Source: Chryseobacterium capnotolerans (lineage in GTDB: Bacteria; Bacteroidota; Bacteroidia; Flavobacteriales; Weeksellaceae). From it: DNA of 64,000 nucleotides. The notes below the pieces were generated by a model that ran no database searches, was not told the DNA's origin, and saw nothing but the letters and a program-made list of their open reading frames with translations. Shown here in pieces: positions 16,946-28,182 of this stretch; positions within the stretch are counted from its first letter, which is position 1; each line of letters opens with the position of its first letter. The stretch lies in assembly GCF_021278965.1 (NCBI RefSeq), contig NZ_CP065589.1, forward strand, positions 3,911,001 through 3,975,000, written 5' to 3'. A program made the position numbers and the translations under genes.

Positions 16946-17622
16946 TTATTTAATACCGGACATGAATACTGAAATGGTTTCGGCATTATCTATATTCATC
17001 TTTTTCAAAATATTTAAAATTCTATTTTTAAAACGGATTTGATGCTGCATTACTTTTTCCAATTCATCTTTCAATTCTGTTTCTTCCACTTCAAATTTTA
17101 TTTTTACATTTTTTACCTCATTAATATTGACTTCTGTATAGTCTGAAAAACTAATGATTCCGTTTTTTCTTTTATACAAAACCCAAGGATGTCCGATCCA
17201 CATTTCTGCCCATCCGGAAGATCTGTTATCTATCACTTTCTCCCAGTTTTCTATATTTTCCATATCTCCGCAGCAGCTTGGCTGAATAAGCACCTCATCA
17301 TCTTTTTTAATACAATTCCCCCATCAAAAGAGAGCACAAATCCTCTTTCATCCGGATCATCAAATTCTACTTCAGTGAGTTTTGCAACCACAATAGTTTC
17401 CAGACTTTCATCATCAATGTTTTCTATATTGACAAGGTTGGAACCTTTCTGAATTTCATTAAAATTGAGGGTAAGGCGGGAAGCAGTCTCTGTAAATTTC
17501 AAAAAGTATTCTTCAGGATCAGGATAATCAGCAATTTCCGGCAGTTCAAAGTCTTCTTTGGAATATTTTAAAGGATTAATTTCAATGGTGTTAATAAGCT
17601 CTATCATAGTATGTCTCTTCAT
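16946..17622 (-). CDS. hypothetical protein (frameshifted)
   Basis: Two overlapping frames read as one protein if one A is added in the A run at 17303-17308 (T on the plus strand): GFVLSFDGGIVLKKD then DEVLIQPSCCGDMENIENWE. The joined product is about 225 residues. It has a PSCCGD motif, an NWE...W...IGHPW segment and a C-terminal helix, which recall SMI1/KNR4-associated or immunity-type proteins; I do not assign a family. It lies between rsr and the DUF6584 gene. Confidence 0.65.
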
Positions 17623-17639
17623 TTGCTAGCCCCGATTGC

Positions 17640-17710
17640 AGTGGCATTCTTTTTCTGAATTGGCCTCGGCCAGGCGAAAAAGATATAGCGGAAAGCGGGA
17701 ATAAGCTCCT
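17640..17710. repeat. hairpin-rich intergenic element
   Basis: TCTTTTTC...GAAAAAGA with inner TGGCC/GGCCA forms a stem flanked by CCCGATTGCAGTGG and GCGGAAAGCGGGA. This looks like a genome-dispersed Chryseobacterium repeat, but only one copy is in the window. Confidence 0.35.
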
Positions 17711-17784
17711 AAATATACTAATGATTTCTAAACTCCCATCGATAATCATAATGAACTTTGAATTTCAATAGAAAGCAGTGCCTT

Positions 17785-19302
17785 TTACAGCACTACTTTT
17801 TCAATGATTTCTATGGCCGATTTCTGATCTTCCAACGCATTCAAAACATCGAAAATCTTGTCTGACCAACCTGCAATAAGGTATACATCATTTCTTTTGA
17901 TATCAATAGGCTGTCTGCCGTAGCCTGCCAAATCAAAAATATAGAGTTTAGCATTTGGTGCTATCATCTTATATCTGTTCCAGCTATCTTCAAAAGAGTT
18001 TCCTCTTCCGCTGCTATCCCACATTTGGGTATCTGTGAACAACATCACTTTATCTACAGTTTCTTTTCTTTTGATAAGGTCTTCAATCACCAGATAACCA
18101 TTGGTAGAATACCCTACTTCACCTTCTCGTTTGTATAATGCATCTACATTTTGAAGAATACCCTGTTTAGGCATTGGAGTTCTCAACCATCGGTCACCGA
18201 ACATACCCGTAATTACATTCTGACATTGTGACTGCAGAATCATAGACATCAGCAAACCAATATCATACAACAGCACTTTACTTCTAGGAGAAACTGATTT
18301 CTGCATAGAACCTGAAACATCCGCCGCAATCACTACCGAAGTATTGAATCCGAAACCTTTGATGTTTTGAGCACTTGCTAAGACCGCTTCTTCCAAAGCA
18401 TTCCAAACTGAGGACAGATAAGGCAAATCTACATTTTTCAATTCTCTGTACGCAGCAAGAAAACGGAATGGCAATTGTTTTGAATTTTTTACCGCTCTCT
18501 CATCTGATAGATAGTTGCACACTTTACTCATTGCTTCAGGAGAAACTCCTGCTTCAAGGATATTTCTCAGGTTTCGCAAGGTGGCCATATACCCCAGTTT
18601 ATTACTAAAGATCAGTTCTTCCCATTTATTTTTGAAAGCTATTTTCTTTTCTGCTTCATCTGTAAATTTTGTCTGTCCCAATACTGAAAGCTCTACTTCC
18701 CATGTATAAGGAGTATCCAAAATATCATAGACAATCTTATTGAAAATAGTCTGCTGGTTTTCATCTTTCGCTTTTGGATGAACCAGGAACAGAGCATCTT
18801 TAAAGGTAACTTCTCCTTTTCTGTTGTATTTGGCGAACTGGTATTCATCAAATTTATTGAAGGACTTCACCAAACCTTTCTGAATCTGTTTTGATAATCT
18901 GTTCAGCTTTTTGGTTTCTGTTCTTTCATTGGCAAGCTGGTAATATGCCAATAGTTCAGTAATTTCATCAGCTCTTTGGATGACTCCGTCTACTGTTCTG
19001 CTCACCAGATCAGTACCAGAGGCCTCTTTTGCCAATTCTGTGGCCAAAACCAATGGAATGGAACGCATATGCATCTCCTTTCTTGCATATACAGCGAGCT
19101 TTGCTACAAATTCGGGATCGTTTTTCTGAATCAGAGACTGTATTCTCCCTAATCTGTCATTTCCTTTTTCATAAGTAATATTCGACAGTCCTGTTGTAAC
19201 CACAGCACTGTATAATTCTTCTGCAGGTGTCATCACATATGCTTTTGCACCTTCGTGGTTGGTTACCACTATTTTCTCTTTTTTTAGAAAGTTAAATTTC
19301 AT
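17785..19302 (-). CDS. rsr: Ro60 orthologue (TROVE plus vWA domain)
   Basis: The 505-residue protein has a TROVE HEAT-like ring at about residues 20-300 (KLAVYARKEMHMRSIPLVLA is typical) and a von Willebrand A domain at 320-500 with the metal site DVSGS at 328-332 and LFTDTQMW. In other bacteria Rsr binds Y RNAs and misfolded RNAs and works with exoribonucleases such as PNPase. Length is family-typical. It has its own TGCGTA-type promoter at 19364-19400, and at least seven candidate Y RNAs follow on the same strand 1.4-2.8 kb downstream. Confidence 0.93.
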   Translation of the reverse strand: MKFNFLKKEKIVVTNHEGAKAYVMTPAEELYSAVVTTGLSNITYEKGNDRLGRIQSLIQKNDPEFVAKLAVYARKEMHMRSIPLVLATELAKEASGTDLVSRTVDGVIQRADEITELLAYYQLANERTETKKLNRLSKQIQKGLVKSFNKFDEYQFAKYNRKGEVTFKDALFLVHPKAKDENQQTIFNKIVYDILDTPYTWEVELSVLGQTKFTDEAEKKIAFKNKWEELIFSNKLGYMATLRNLRNILEAGVSPEAMSKVCNYLSDERAVKNSKQLPFRFLAAYRELKNVDLPYLSSVWNALEEAVLASAQNIKGFGFNTSVVIAADVSGSMQKSVSPRSKVLLYDIGLLMSMILQSQCQNVITGMFGDRWLRTPMPKQGILQNVDALYKREGEVGYSTNGYLVIEDLIKRKETVDKVMLFTDTQMWDSSGRGNSFEDSWNRYKMIAPNAKLYIFDLAGYGRQPIDIKRNDVYLIAGWSDKIFDVLNALEDQKSAIEIIEKVVL

Positions 19303-19363
19303 GAGTTACTGTTTTAATGTTAAACATTAGGAAGAGTGAGTGCTTCCTCTCTGATTTCTGATG

Positions 19364-19400
19364 CAAAATAAGGACCCTATTGCGTAATCTTTTTGCGTAG
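19364..19400 (-). promoter_or_regulatory. TGCGTA-type promoter of rsr
   Basis: Minus strand: CTACGCAAAAAGATTACGCA (19381-19400), 9-bp gap, TTATTTTG (19364-19371). Half-sites are TACGCA here, the complement of TGCGTA. Expected leader about 55 bases. Confidence 0.8.
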
Positions 19401-19754
19401 ATTATTTTTTTGAAAAAATTTGTTTTTTTTATTTTCAATAGATTGATATAATATGACTTAAAACTCTCGCAGATTTTGCTGATAACGCAGATTTTTTGGT
19501 GCTTTTATTTATGTTTTGGCTAAAGCCAATTGAATTTTGATTTATTGGGCTGGTGGGCTTCCTTCGGCTACGCTCAGGATTATAGTCCGCCTTAATTGAT
19601 GTTGATATCCGCATGGATAATTATTGTTTAACGACAAAACTTTTTACTTTTATCTTTTACCTTTTTACTTCTCCCTTAATCCTCCATATTTTCCTTCTAT
19701 CATTCATTTCTATGAAAGAAATCGGTATTATCAGGCTTTTAGACGAATCTTATC
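19401..19754. other. non-coding divergent spacer with a dispersed repeat
   Basis: CTCGCAGATTTTGCTGATAA followed by CGCAGATTTTTT (19467-19500) recurs at 60031-60063. A GC-richer piece near 19551-19592 (GGCTTCCTTCGGCTACGCTC) looks repeat-like. No gene is seen. Confidence 0.45.
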
Positions 19755-19762
19755 TAGATTTG
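19755..19762 (+). promoter_or_regulatory. -7 box of the VOC gene
   Basis: TAGATTTG matches TAnnTTTG and lies 20 bp before the chosen ATG at 19783; it rules out the longer in-frame start at 19624. Confidence 0.6.
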
Positions 19763-19782
19763 TCTGTATTAAAATTAAAGCT

Positions 19783-20235
19783 ATGATTAAAGGATTATAT
19801 GAAACGCATGTTCAGGTAAGTGATTTGGAAAGTGGTATTCAGTTTTATACTGAAGTGCTGGGGTTAAGATTGGCACATAGAGATGAAACAAGGCCAATAG
19901 CGTTTCTATGGGTAGGAGAAGAAAAAGAGTTTATGCTGGGATTGTGGGAACAGAAAGAGAATCTGCAAACAAGACATTTTGCTTTTACAAGTACAAAAGA
20001 AGACATCCTGAATTATTCTGTGAAATTTTTGGAGGACAAGAATTTAAAGCCTTACAATTTTCTGAAAAACGGAACCATAGAGCCCATGGTATTTGCATGG
20101 ATGCCAGCATTAGCCATTTATTTTAACGATCCGGATGGCAATCAATTAGAATTTATTTCTATTCTTGAAGGAGACAGCAAGCCTGAATTAGGTGTTCTGT
20201 CATACGAAGAATGGATGAATCGAATACAGGGTTGA
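19783..20235 (+). CDS. VOC (glyoxalase/bleomycin resistance fold) protein
   Basis: The 150-residue protein starts MIKGLYETHVQVSDLESGIQ and shows two betaalphabetabetabeta modules of the VOC fold: FYTEVLGLRLAHRDE in the first, AIYFNDPDGNQLEFISIL in the second, with His9 and the final Glu as metal-ligand candidates. Substrate is unknown. It is the only plus-strand gene between 15 and 27 kb and ends at a terminator shared with the SWIM gene. A similar but not closely related VOC gene is at 52008. Confidence 0.88.
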   Translation: MIKGLYETHVQVSDLESGIQFYTEVLGLRLAHRDETRPIAFLWVGEEKEFMLGLWEQKENLQTRHFAFTSTKEDILNYSVKFLEDKNLKPYNFLKNGTIEPMVFAWMPALAIYFNDPDGNQLEFISILEGDSKPELGVLSYEEWMNRIQG

Positions 20236-20245
20236 TTATTGATAA

Positions 20246-20287
20246 AGCCACGAACGCATGGATAAATTAATTTGGGCATTCGTGGCA
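20246..20287. terminator. terminator between convergent VOC and SWIM genes
   Basis: GCCACGAACGC and GCATTCGTGGC pair across a 20-base AT-rich loop. A related GC(C/T)GCGAATGCAC type sequence is at 4.4 and 51.8 kb, so the hairpin belongs to a dispersed family. Confidence 0.6.
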
Positions 20288-20298
20288 AAATATATCTG

Positions 20299-21645
20299 TT
20301 ATTGGCTATTGACAAGTTTCTTCACAGCCAGAACATGTTTACAAGGTCCTCTTTCCCCTTGATACTTACTGAACCATTCACAGGTGCAGCGTTCTTTACC
20401 TTCTTCAAGAATGACGGTATGATGTACTCCAGTACCTTCTACCCTGGCTTCCGTTCTCACTTTACTATTGTTTAAAATCTCTACTTTTCCGTCTTCAATA
20501 AGTTTTTCTGCATTTTTCATACGAGGATTCAAGCCTAAAATACGGCTCAGTTTAAAAGGCAGTCTGCGATAGAAAAATTCATTTTCATCGAGATCATAGC
20601 CCAGTAATCCCATTGCGGCTAGTCTTCCGGTCAGGTTATCTGCTCTACTCAAACTAAGATTTTCTTCCAAAGCTAAAATGGTTGCATTGAATGACTGATT
20701 GGCATAAGCATATTTATCCAAAGCATCGATCCATTCATCTGAAACCTCAGTAGTCAGACTATTCAGCACAGCTCCTTCTCCTGAAAACCCTCGCCAGCTT
20801 TCTCTTGATAAGGAAAAACTGAATCTTATATTCCCCATATAAAGCTGCCAGGTGGTAGACTGCATATTCGGGTGTGGGAAAACCTGCATAGAATCAATAT
20901 ACGGAAGCAGAGGTTCCAACAAACGAAGTCTGTGAAGCCCTCCGATACAAACGGCATCAGCAGATTTTACCGGAGAAAACATAGGTTTATTTCCTCTTAC
21001 AATAAGGTAGTAATCCGATTTCACTACCCCTTTCGGCATTCCTCTGAACAGCTGCTGGGTCTGTATTTTATTAAAAGTATGCTGTTTTTCTGATTCCGAA
21101 AGATAGATCTGAACGGTTCCGAGACCTTTGATCCATTTTACAGGCAATGGAACTTTTCTTTCCACCACTTTTTTTTCTTCTTTATAGAGTCCGACTTCTT
21201 TTTCCCCTACAGAAAGCATAATTCTTTCATTGGGACGAATACTTCCCAAAGCGGTTATCATAGGCTGATTAAAGTCTACGTTGGTGGTCCCGTTTTCTAA
21301 AAACTCACCATCCAATCCATCAGGAAGAACATCTACACGGGCATATACACCTGCGCAGTGCGAAAAACCTTCGAAACGAAGCCTCCCATTTCCAGCTGTC
21401 ACGATCGGATCTTTCAACAGTGCCATCTGAAACGGTGACAAGCTGAAACTTGATTTTACGATATTGGAAAGGGCAATCAGACAACGGGCCAATATAAAAG
21501 GCTGACCTACATTTCCCCAGAAAAAACAGGGGATATCGGTCTTTTTCTGTATCTCACTGTATTGAGCAAGAAACAGCTCCTCAAGAGCATCTTTCTTTAC
21601 GAAGGAGGAGGATCTTGAGTAATTATAGGTAAGCATATCTTCCAT
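20299..21645 (-). CDS. SWIM zinc finger protein
   Basis: The 448-residue protein ends in a SWIM motif: Cys420-x-Cys422, then Cys435-x-His437 (CTCEWFSKYQGERGPCKHV). SWIM fingers bind zinc and often nucleic acid or partner proteins. The rest has no recognised catalytic motif. It starts 4 bp after the second DUF6493-like gene and is the last gene of that three-gene operon. SWIM proteins often travel with MoxR/vWA chaperone systems, one of which lies at 42-50 kb. Confidence 0.88.
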   Translation of the reverse strand: MEDMLTYNYSRSSSFVKKDALEELFLAQYSEIQKKTDIPCFFWGNVGQPFILARCLIALSNIVKSSFSLSPFQMALLKDPIVTAGNGRLRFEGFSHCAGVYARVDVLPDGLDGEFLENGTTNVDFNQPMITALGSIRPNERIMLSVGEKEVGLYKEEKKVVERKVPLPVKWIKGLGTVQIYLSESEKQHTFNKIQTQQLFRGMPKGVVKSDYYLIVRGNKPMFSPVKSADAVCIGGLHRLRLLEPLLPYIDSMQVFPHPNMQSTTWQLYMGNIRFSFSLSRESWRGFSGEGAVLNSLTTEVSDEWIDALDKYAYANQSFNATILALEENLSLSRADNLTGRLAAMGLLGYDLDENEFFYRRLPFKLSRILGLNPRMKNAEKLIEDGKVEILNNSKVRTEARVEGTGVHHTVILEEGKERCTCEWFSKYQGERGPCKHVLAVKKLVNSQ

Positions 21646-21649
21646 AGTT

Positions 21650-24345
21650 TTATTTTTTTAGAAGATGATTGCAGATTTTCTTCAGGCTCGAGTTTTCTTT
21701 CCAGTCGTTGAGTTTTTCAATTACTTTTTTATCGGCTTCCGACTGGTTTAAAGCCAATACTTCATGATATACTTCCAACAGCTTCTTCAGATTGGTAATA
21801 GGTTTATCCATCTGAAGCAGAATGCTGGAGATTAATTCTTCGAGTGCAATATTATGATTTTTACTTACATTTAGCATCTGATGTTGGATAAGATCTGTAA
21901 ATCTTTTCACAGGGGCCCACTCCAGCCTTTCATGGATACCGATCACTTTTCCTAATTGTGCATTATCCATCATCTTATGAGAAACATGTTCTAACCAAAT
22001 TTCTGCAGCAGTTCCACGAATTGTTTTATCTCCATCCAGGAAAATAGTTCCCAGAAACAGACAGCCCATTTCGTCCAAAGGTTTTTTGACCTGGTAAAGG
22101 GCCTGTGCAGTATTCAACACCAGATTTCTTTCGTAAACTTCGGCAATACCGGAGTAGAAAAGACAACTTTTAATCACTTTGGCCAAGGCATTCCCCAAGG
22201 TATTCGGAAAGCACCACATCATCCCAATGGTTTCGGAAAGCTCTCTTGGTTCAGCAATAAAATATTCCAGAAGCAATTGATTTTCTCTTTTTTCAAAATG
22301 ATATTTGGGGATCACGATGTTCAGCTCAGCCGGATAATATGAATTTTTCTTACTGTCAATGGTTTTCCATTGGTACATTCCAGAAAAAATTCTACTGGAA
22401 TCGTATTATATCCAAAACTGCTAAACTCTTTGAAGGTAGTTTCCGGAGAGCGTGTAAAACCGGCAGTCATCCACCATGCGGGATGTTCAAATTTTCCTTT
22501 TGGCTCAGTATTTTTGCCAAAGAAGAAAAGCAGCAGATCCTTGTACTCTCCTTTTAATCGTTGCTCAGCCAGCTGTAATGCCTCTGCTGTATTATCCAGA
22601 GCACATCTCTGTAATGCCAGCTGCATATCCAGGTGATGAGGTTCAATATTTTTATTCTGATATATTTCCAGTTTCTCTACCAAAGTAACCGGAGAAATCC
22701 AACAAGGAGCATGGGTAATGGCAAACAATAAAGGGACACTATCTCCTGCTTTTATCTTTTCATAAATATATATCGCAAGTTCTTTAAAGGCTTTCATAAC
22801 CGGGCTTCCTGCTCCTACTTCCGTTATTGCTCCCAGTTTTTTTTGATAGTTTGAATAAGTCTCTCTTGCAGCTTCCTCACTGCTTGTTTTCTCATATATT
22901 TTATCCAGGTTTTTAAGCTGAATAGGATATTTTTCTAATAAATTCAGTCCATAATTAATGATAACATTACATAGCAGGACGTTCAGATAGGGAACTTCCC
23001 ATTTGGCAATAGTTTTACAGGCTTTCAGGAAAACCGGTTCTATCAATTTCACAGATTCTTCATTAACATCATTGGCAAAACGGGCAAATCCGCATAAAGC
23101 AACGTCACAATGATGACTATAAGGGTCTTCTATGGCCAGAGGAAGGAAGAACATCAAATCTTCAAAGCTTTCGAGTACCGTAACTTTATTTTCTTCGGTA
23201 GTCAGGAATACTTTTTCAGAAACTATTGCTTCCAATTCCTGCGGTTTTTCTTCTATATAAGTTTCTAAAAGAGTCCGTACATTCGTCAGTATATTGTCTG
23301 AATAATGGGAAAGGGATTCCTTTATCATTTCAGATGGCGGAATATATTTCAGAATGATTTTAGCTGCCTTCGACTGTATTCCATCATCTTTACTTACAAA
23401 AGCAGAAGTTAATGCAAGTCCTAAGATTTCCGGGTTAATTTTTTTATGCTGAAAAATCTTTTCCGTTAAAGTAAGGCTTCCCATCACTACAGTTTTAACT
23501 TCCAAACTTAGCAGATTGGGAAGGTAATGAGCAAATTCATCGCTTTTGAAAGCAGAATTTCCTACTATTTTCTTTAAATGGATAAGAATTGTATTGACGG
23601 CTTTTGACTGTACAGATGCCAGCCCAGCCATTAGTTCATCCTGAAGATCTATCAATTCATCTTCTGTTGGTTTTAAAGCGGTAAAAGCATCCATAAACCA
23701 GCCTGTCACGTTCTTGTTAAAGTTTCTATTGGATGCCAGCAGACATTCTTTTAAAAATCTTTTTCTTTCAATTTTTTGCTCTGTGACAAGCTTTTGTACT
23801 AACGGAAACCATTCTTTCTGGAATGGCAGTGATTTGGATGGATATTCACACAGATACCAAAAGTGAGTGTTCAGTGTTTCAGGATACAGATCCAGATCCG
23901 TAGGATAATTACTCAGATGGTGTCCCAATAATTCCGGTTTTGGCTGGATATAACCCTTTTCAGTCCATCCTAAAATATTCTGATAATTAAAAGCAGTAAA
24001 TTCAGCATCTATAGAATCATTAATAAAATCGGAGAACCAGTCCGGACATCCCCATTCCAGTATCTTTTCCGTCTGTTCTATATTACGGAAAAGACTCCAG
24101 TAATTTTTACCAAAACTCTTTTGATCCATACAGATAAATGATGCAATATCAATAATAGAATGCTGATTCACAGAACCTGCTGTATGATAAGAATTTTTGG
24201 TCATGATGATCTTGTTGATCTCACGATCCATTTTTTTTATTGTAGGCACTAATGCCTGCTTTTCTTCGGCTGTAAGCTGCTGCAAAAAAGGGACAATCTC
24301 ATGTATTTTTTCCTCATTAAGGATGTCATAAAGTCTTTCTTTCAT
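21650..24345 (-). CDS. DUF6493-like repeat protein 2 (frameshifted)
   Basis: Two overlapping frames join if one T is added to the T6 run at 22384-22389 (A on the plus strand), reading IPVEFFSGMYQWKTIDSKKN. The joined protein is about 898 residues, helical and HEAT-like (for example ALTSAFVSKDDGIQSKAAKI, and WAPVKRFTDLIQHQM near the end). It is a paralogue of the upstream gene: both hold the WAPVKRFTD block and an ISPVTLVEKLEIYQ or INTLVDKLKVYQ block. No catalytic residues are seen. Its start overlaps the upstream gene by 20 bp. Confidence 0.75.
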
Positions 24346-26861
24346 GTGTTTTAATTTGATGTATAATTTTTTTCAGGTTATTTTCGTTTTCCCATTCTTT
24401 AAGAACTTCAGCAACGCTTTCGTCTACTTGGGTTCTGTTTTGATTCAGCAGTTCATAATAAAGCTCTAACAGCTTTTTTAAATTAAAAACCGGTTTTTCA
24501 ACTGCTGATAGAATGGAGATCAACAGTTTTTCAAAGGCTTGGTTATGACTGGAACTCAAATTGATAAATCCGGATAATCCATCGGTAAACCTTTTTACGG
24601 GAGCCCATTCGAAATTCACCTTTTTACCTATGATAATTCCCAGCTCCTGAAAATTAAAATCTTCTGAAACAGCCTTGTTTACTAGGGCTTCAAAAGCCAT
24701 ACCAGAAAAGGTTTTATCTTTATGAAACAATCCTGCAGACAGTACTAAATAATGTACAGTCTGAAAAGGAAGATTGAGTTTCATCCAGGCATCCAGAAAT
24801 TCTATATTTCCTTTTATGTCATACTGATAGGCAGAACAAGACAAATCACCATTGTATTTTCTTGCGGCCAAAGACCCGGAAAAATATGGTGCTGCATATA
24901 AACTACGAATCAGATCATCCTGATACATTGCATGATAAGAATTGAAAAGATGAGTCAGGAATGAGGCGTTTTCCGGCAATTCCTTGTTATTATAAATAGT
25001 TATTAATGACTCAGGAACTTCTTCTGTATTATTCCATTTATAGATTTTTTTATACCCCAGCTTCCAATTGAAGCCACCATCAATAAATTCTTGTTTATAC
25101 CGTTCTGAAAAATAATTTTGCTCAAAAACCGGTTTAAGAAGGTCAAAATAGTCTTCATTAAGTTGTTCTTTAGCGTATAATTCTCCTTTTTTCAGATTTT
25201 CTTTTTCCACCCGAAGCAGGGCAATCTCAAGATCAAAAGGAATAGGCTTTTCCTTTTGCTGCTGATACACTTTCAATTTATCTACAAGAGTATTAATGGT
25301 AATCCAACAAGGAGTATACTCCGGAACAGAAAGTAACGGAAGTTTTTTGTTCTCTTTTAAAAATTCAAATATACCTAACAAAAGCTGCTGATAGGCTTTG
25401 AAAATAAAAGGGGTTCTTTTTTCACTCCAGTTTTCGAGTGTTGGAAATCCTAAATAAGCACCTGAGAATATTTTTAATGTATTCTTTTGTTTCAGCAGTC
25501 CGTAATTAATCACAAAAGTTGCCAGCAAATGCTGAAATCCTACCGTTTCTTTTCTTTTGAATGCTGCATTAAATGTAGGTTCAAGCTGAATAAAATGTTC
25601 GTCTTCAAAAGTATCATTAAATCTTATCAAAGCCTCCAAAAACAGATCAATATGGTAGGTTTCATTATTATTAAAAATCTGAGAAGCCAGGAAAATAAAG
25701 TCATCTATGGATTCTACGGAAGGTATAGGTTGTGAAATATGCCATGCAGCCGCTTCATAATTTTGTTCATCTTTATTTTCGTTGGTTTCATTTTCTATAA
25801 GAAATTTAACCAATAAATTCTGAGCATCAGAAAGAAGAGAAGCCTTATAAAATATCAGCTCTGTCCTGATTTTTTCTGATTTCGGATCTCCGTATTTAAC
25901 AATGATCTTTGCTCCTTTGGTTTGAAGGGTTTTATCTTTGTTTAAAAAGACAGGCATGAGAAACAGACATACTGCTTCATGATATTTTTGATGATCTTTT
26001 GCTATTTTTTTCCAGAGCCTGAAGCAAACCATTGATAATATTCTTCGTTGGCAGGGTCATTAAAGATGCTGCAGCCTGTAAAAAATCTTCTGTTTTAAAA
26101 TCTTTTTCTGCAATTACCGGATTGATAATCTTTAATATTCCCGGAAACAATGAATGCTGCGTGGAATGAAAGATCATAAACAATTCATCCTGTAATTCCA
26201 GAATTTCTTTATGAGTAGGTTCCAAATAGGCAAAAAGCTCAAGAAACCAGGTATTATGTTCTTTTGAAAAATTGAAATTGATTGCGGCAAGACTTGCTTT
26301 AAGTACTCTCGAACGGTCTATTTTCTTTTCCTGCACGAGATTTTTCAATATATCTTTCCAACTTTTTCCGCGATAAACAGATGTAACACTGCATTCATGT
26401 TCAAATAAAAACCAAATATGGGATTCCAGTGTTACCGGATAGGCAAACAATGTTTCTTCTGTTCTGGATGATGAGGATAGCAATGATGCCCAGATTTCAT
26501 CCTGAATGGTAAGATAATTTTTCTGTTCCCATTCCAGGACTTTCAGATAATCAAATCCATCAAGAAATAAATAGCTTTCTCCAATCCAATCAGGAACATA
26601 GGTTTCAAAGAGTTCATCGACTAGTTCTACCGGTATGGAATAAAATCCCGGTCTCAACTTTTCATATTCGTCCTTTGTTGTACTACACGCCAAAGCTGCT
26701 AACACAGATATTGTATTGTGCCCCCATTCTTTATTGATATGTTTTTTTAAAATGGAAACAACATCTTTTTTATCTTTTGGTGTAAGCTTCTTAAGAAAAA
26801 GTATAATTTCCTTGATTTTATAGTTTAAATATATTGCTTTAAACTCTTCATTAATAAGCAT
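24326..26861 (-). CDS. DUF6493-like repeat protein 1 (frameshifted)
   Basis: Frames 26861-25977 and 26032-24326 fuse when one A is removed from the A7 run at 26005-26011 (T on the plus strand), giving LLQALEKIAKDHQKYHEAVC. The joined product is about 844 residues of alpha-helical repeats, paralogous to the next gene. It starts the DUF6493-DUF6493-SWIM operon. I infer a scaffold role in an RNA or protein quality-control system from the context only. Confidence 0.75.
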
Positions 26862-27263
26862 AAATCCATTCTTGATCGCTAAAATAAAAAAAATTGACAG
26901 ATAGGCTGGTTAATTATCCCTAAAAAGTGAATTTTTTAACAAATTTTAAGTTAATAAAGTACTTCTACCACTTACTTTAGTTCAATATTGAGATGTCCCA
27001 ATTTTAAAGTAAATGAAATAAAAAACCCAAAATCCAGTTGTAATTAATACTTTTTTAACCTGAATTTGGAAAAAAACTGGAAATTGAAAATAATTAGATG
27101 AAAACTATTATCAATTGTTAAATCACAATATAATCATAATTTATTGATATTCAATAATATTAAACTCTATACATTTCAAAAAATTCCCTACTCTTATTTT
27201 TATATTCTAATCTGATTAAAAACGAATACTCCTCATAGCAAACATTTTATTTTCTAAAAACAG
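26862..27263. other. AT-rich divergent spacer without gene
   Basis: No open frame or RNA structure stands out between the DUF6493 operon and the MarR promoter. Confidence 0.5.
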
Positions 27264-27291
27264 TTGTAATTCATTAAAATTTATATATTTG
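27264..27291 (+). promoter_or_regulatory. promoter of the MarR operon
   Basis: TTG at 27264-27266, 17-bp spacer, TATATTTG at 27284-27291. The MarR start follows 36 bp later. Confidence 0.65.
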
Positions 27292-27327
27292 CACAATGCA
27301 ATTACTTGATAACTCAAATACTTTTCA

Positions 27328-27752
27328 ATGATAAGCCCTGAATTATTACTCTTAATGAACATCAACAAACTTCAATCTATTATGGTAAGAAAGTTTGATT
27401 CTCTGAGTGCCCATGGATTGGGTTTTAATGATTTTGTAATTCTTTATATCCTCAGCCAGTCATCTGAAAGTAAAATGCGCAGAATTGACCTGGCTGAAAA
27501 AGTAGGGGTTACCGCTTCCGGTATTACCCGTTTACTAAATCCTCTGGAAAAGATAGGATGGGTAGCCAGAGAAACCAATGAAAGAGATGCCAGAGTAAGC
27601 TATGTTGTTATTACAGCGAATGGAAAAAAAATATTTGAAGAAGCCCAGGTAACTGCTGAACATACAGCAAAGAACATCCTTTCCTTAAAAAGAATAAAGC
27701 ACTACAAACGGCAACCGAGCTTTTATTTGAGTTGGGTGGAAATATTAAATAA
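27328..27752 (+). CDS. MarR family transcriptional regulator (C-terminus frameshifted)
   Basis: The winged helix (DLAEKVGVTASGITRLLNPLEKIGWVARE, ERDARVSYVVITANGKKIFEEA) is intact. The given frame ends in an atypical tail; adding one A to the A5 run near 27688 restores a normal MarR C-terminus (SLKKNKALQTATELLFELGG) that stops at 27752. Joined length is about 142 residues. It probably controls the two genes downstream (GIY-YIG-like, alpha/beta hydrolase) and itself. Confidence 0.83.
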
Positions 27753-27761
27753 ATAAGCCGG

Positions 27762-27815
27762 AAGCTGGGGGTTATTTTTAGTTTTATAATTTCTCCTCAT
27801 TCCCGACTTCAGGCC
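27762..27815. repeat. short GGAAG-family inverted repeat, copy 2
   Basis: GCCGGAAGCTGGGGG... and ...CCCGACTTCAGGCC form the ends of a short REP-like stem between MarR and the next gene. Confidence 0.4.
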
Positions 27816-27837
27816 TCTACCAATACATAAGATCTTT

Positions 27838-28182
27838 ATGAAAAATGATATCAAACAGCAGCTTCGCGAAAAAGCAAAAAACCATACCATCACAATGGGT
27901 GTACTTTCTGTGAAAAATAACAGGAATGGAAAGCAATATGTAAAAGGAGCATTGAACCTGGAAGCACTGGTAAATAAACTGAAATTTTTATTACTAGGCA
28001 ATATGTTTAACAATATCCAGCTACAGCAGGACTGGAACGAATACGGAAGTGAATGTTTCAGCTTTGAATTTATCGCCATTATTCCCGTTCAGGAAAATAA
28101 ATATATTAATTACCGTCAGGAAATTGTAAAGGCAGAACGCGCTGCAGTAACAAAGATTGATGGTGAAATGTATACCTCATGA
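27838..28182 (+). CDS. GIY-YIG-like small protein
   Basis: The 114-residue protein has a GIY-YIG-like opening (MGVLSVKNNRNGKQYVKGAL) where GIY is replaced by GVL and YIG by YVKG, then WNEYGSECFSFEFIAII, typical of the second half of such domains. Loss of the Tyr residues suggests it may not be an active nuclease. Its stop overlaps the next start by 4 bp, so they are translationally coupled. Confidence 0.7.
   Translation: MKNDIKQQLREKAKNHTITMGVLSVKNNRNGKQYVKGALNLEALVNKLKFLLLGNMFNNIQLQQDWNEYGSECFSFEFIAIIPVQENKYINYRQEIVKAERAAVTKIDGEMYTS

Noticed and set aside
19624..19782. N-terminal extension of the plus-strand VOC protein
   Set aside because: It precedes a TAnnTTTG box and does not look like part of the VOC fold.
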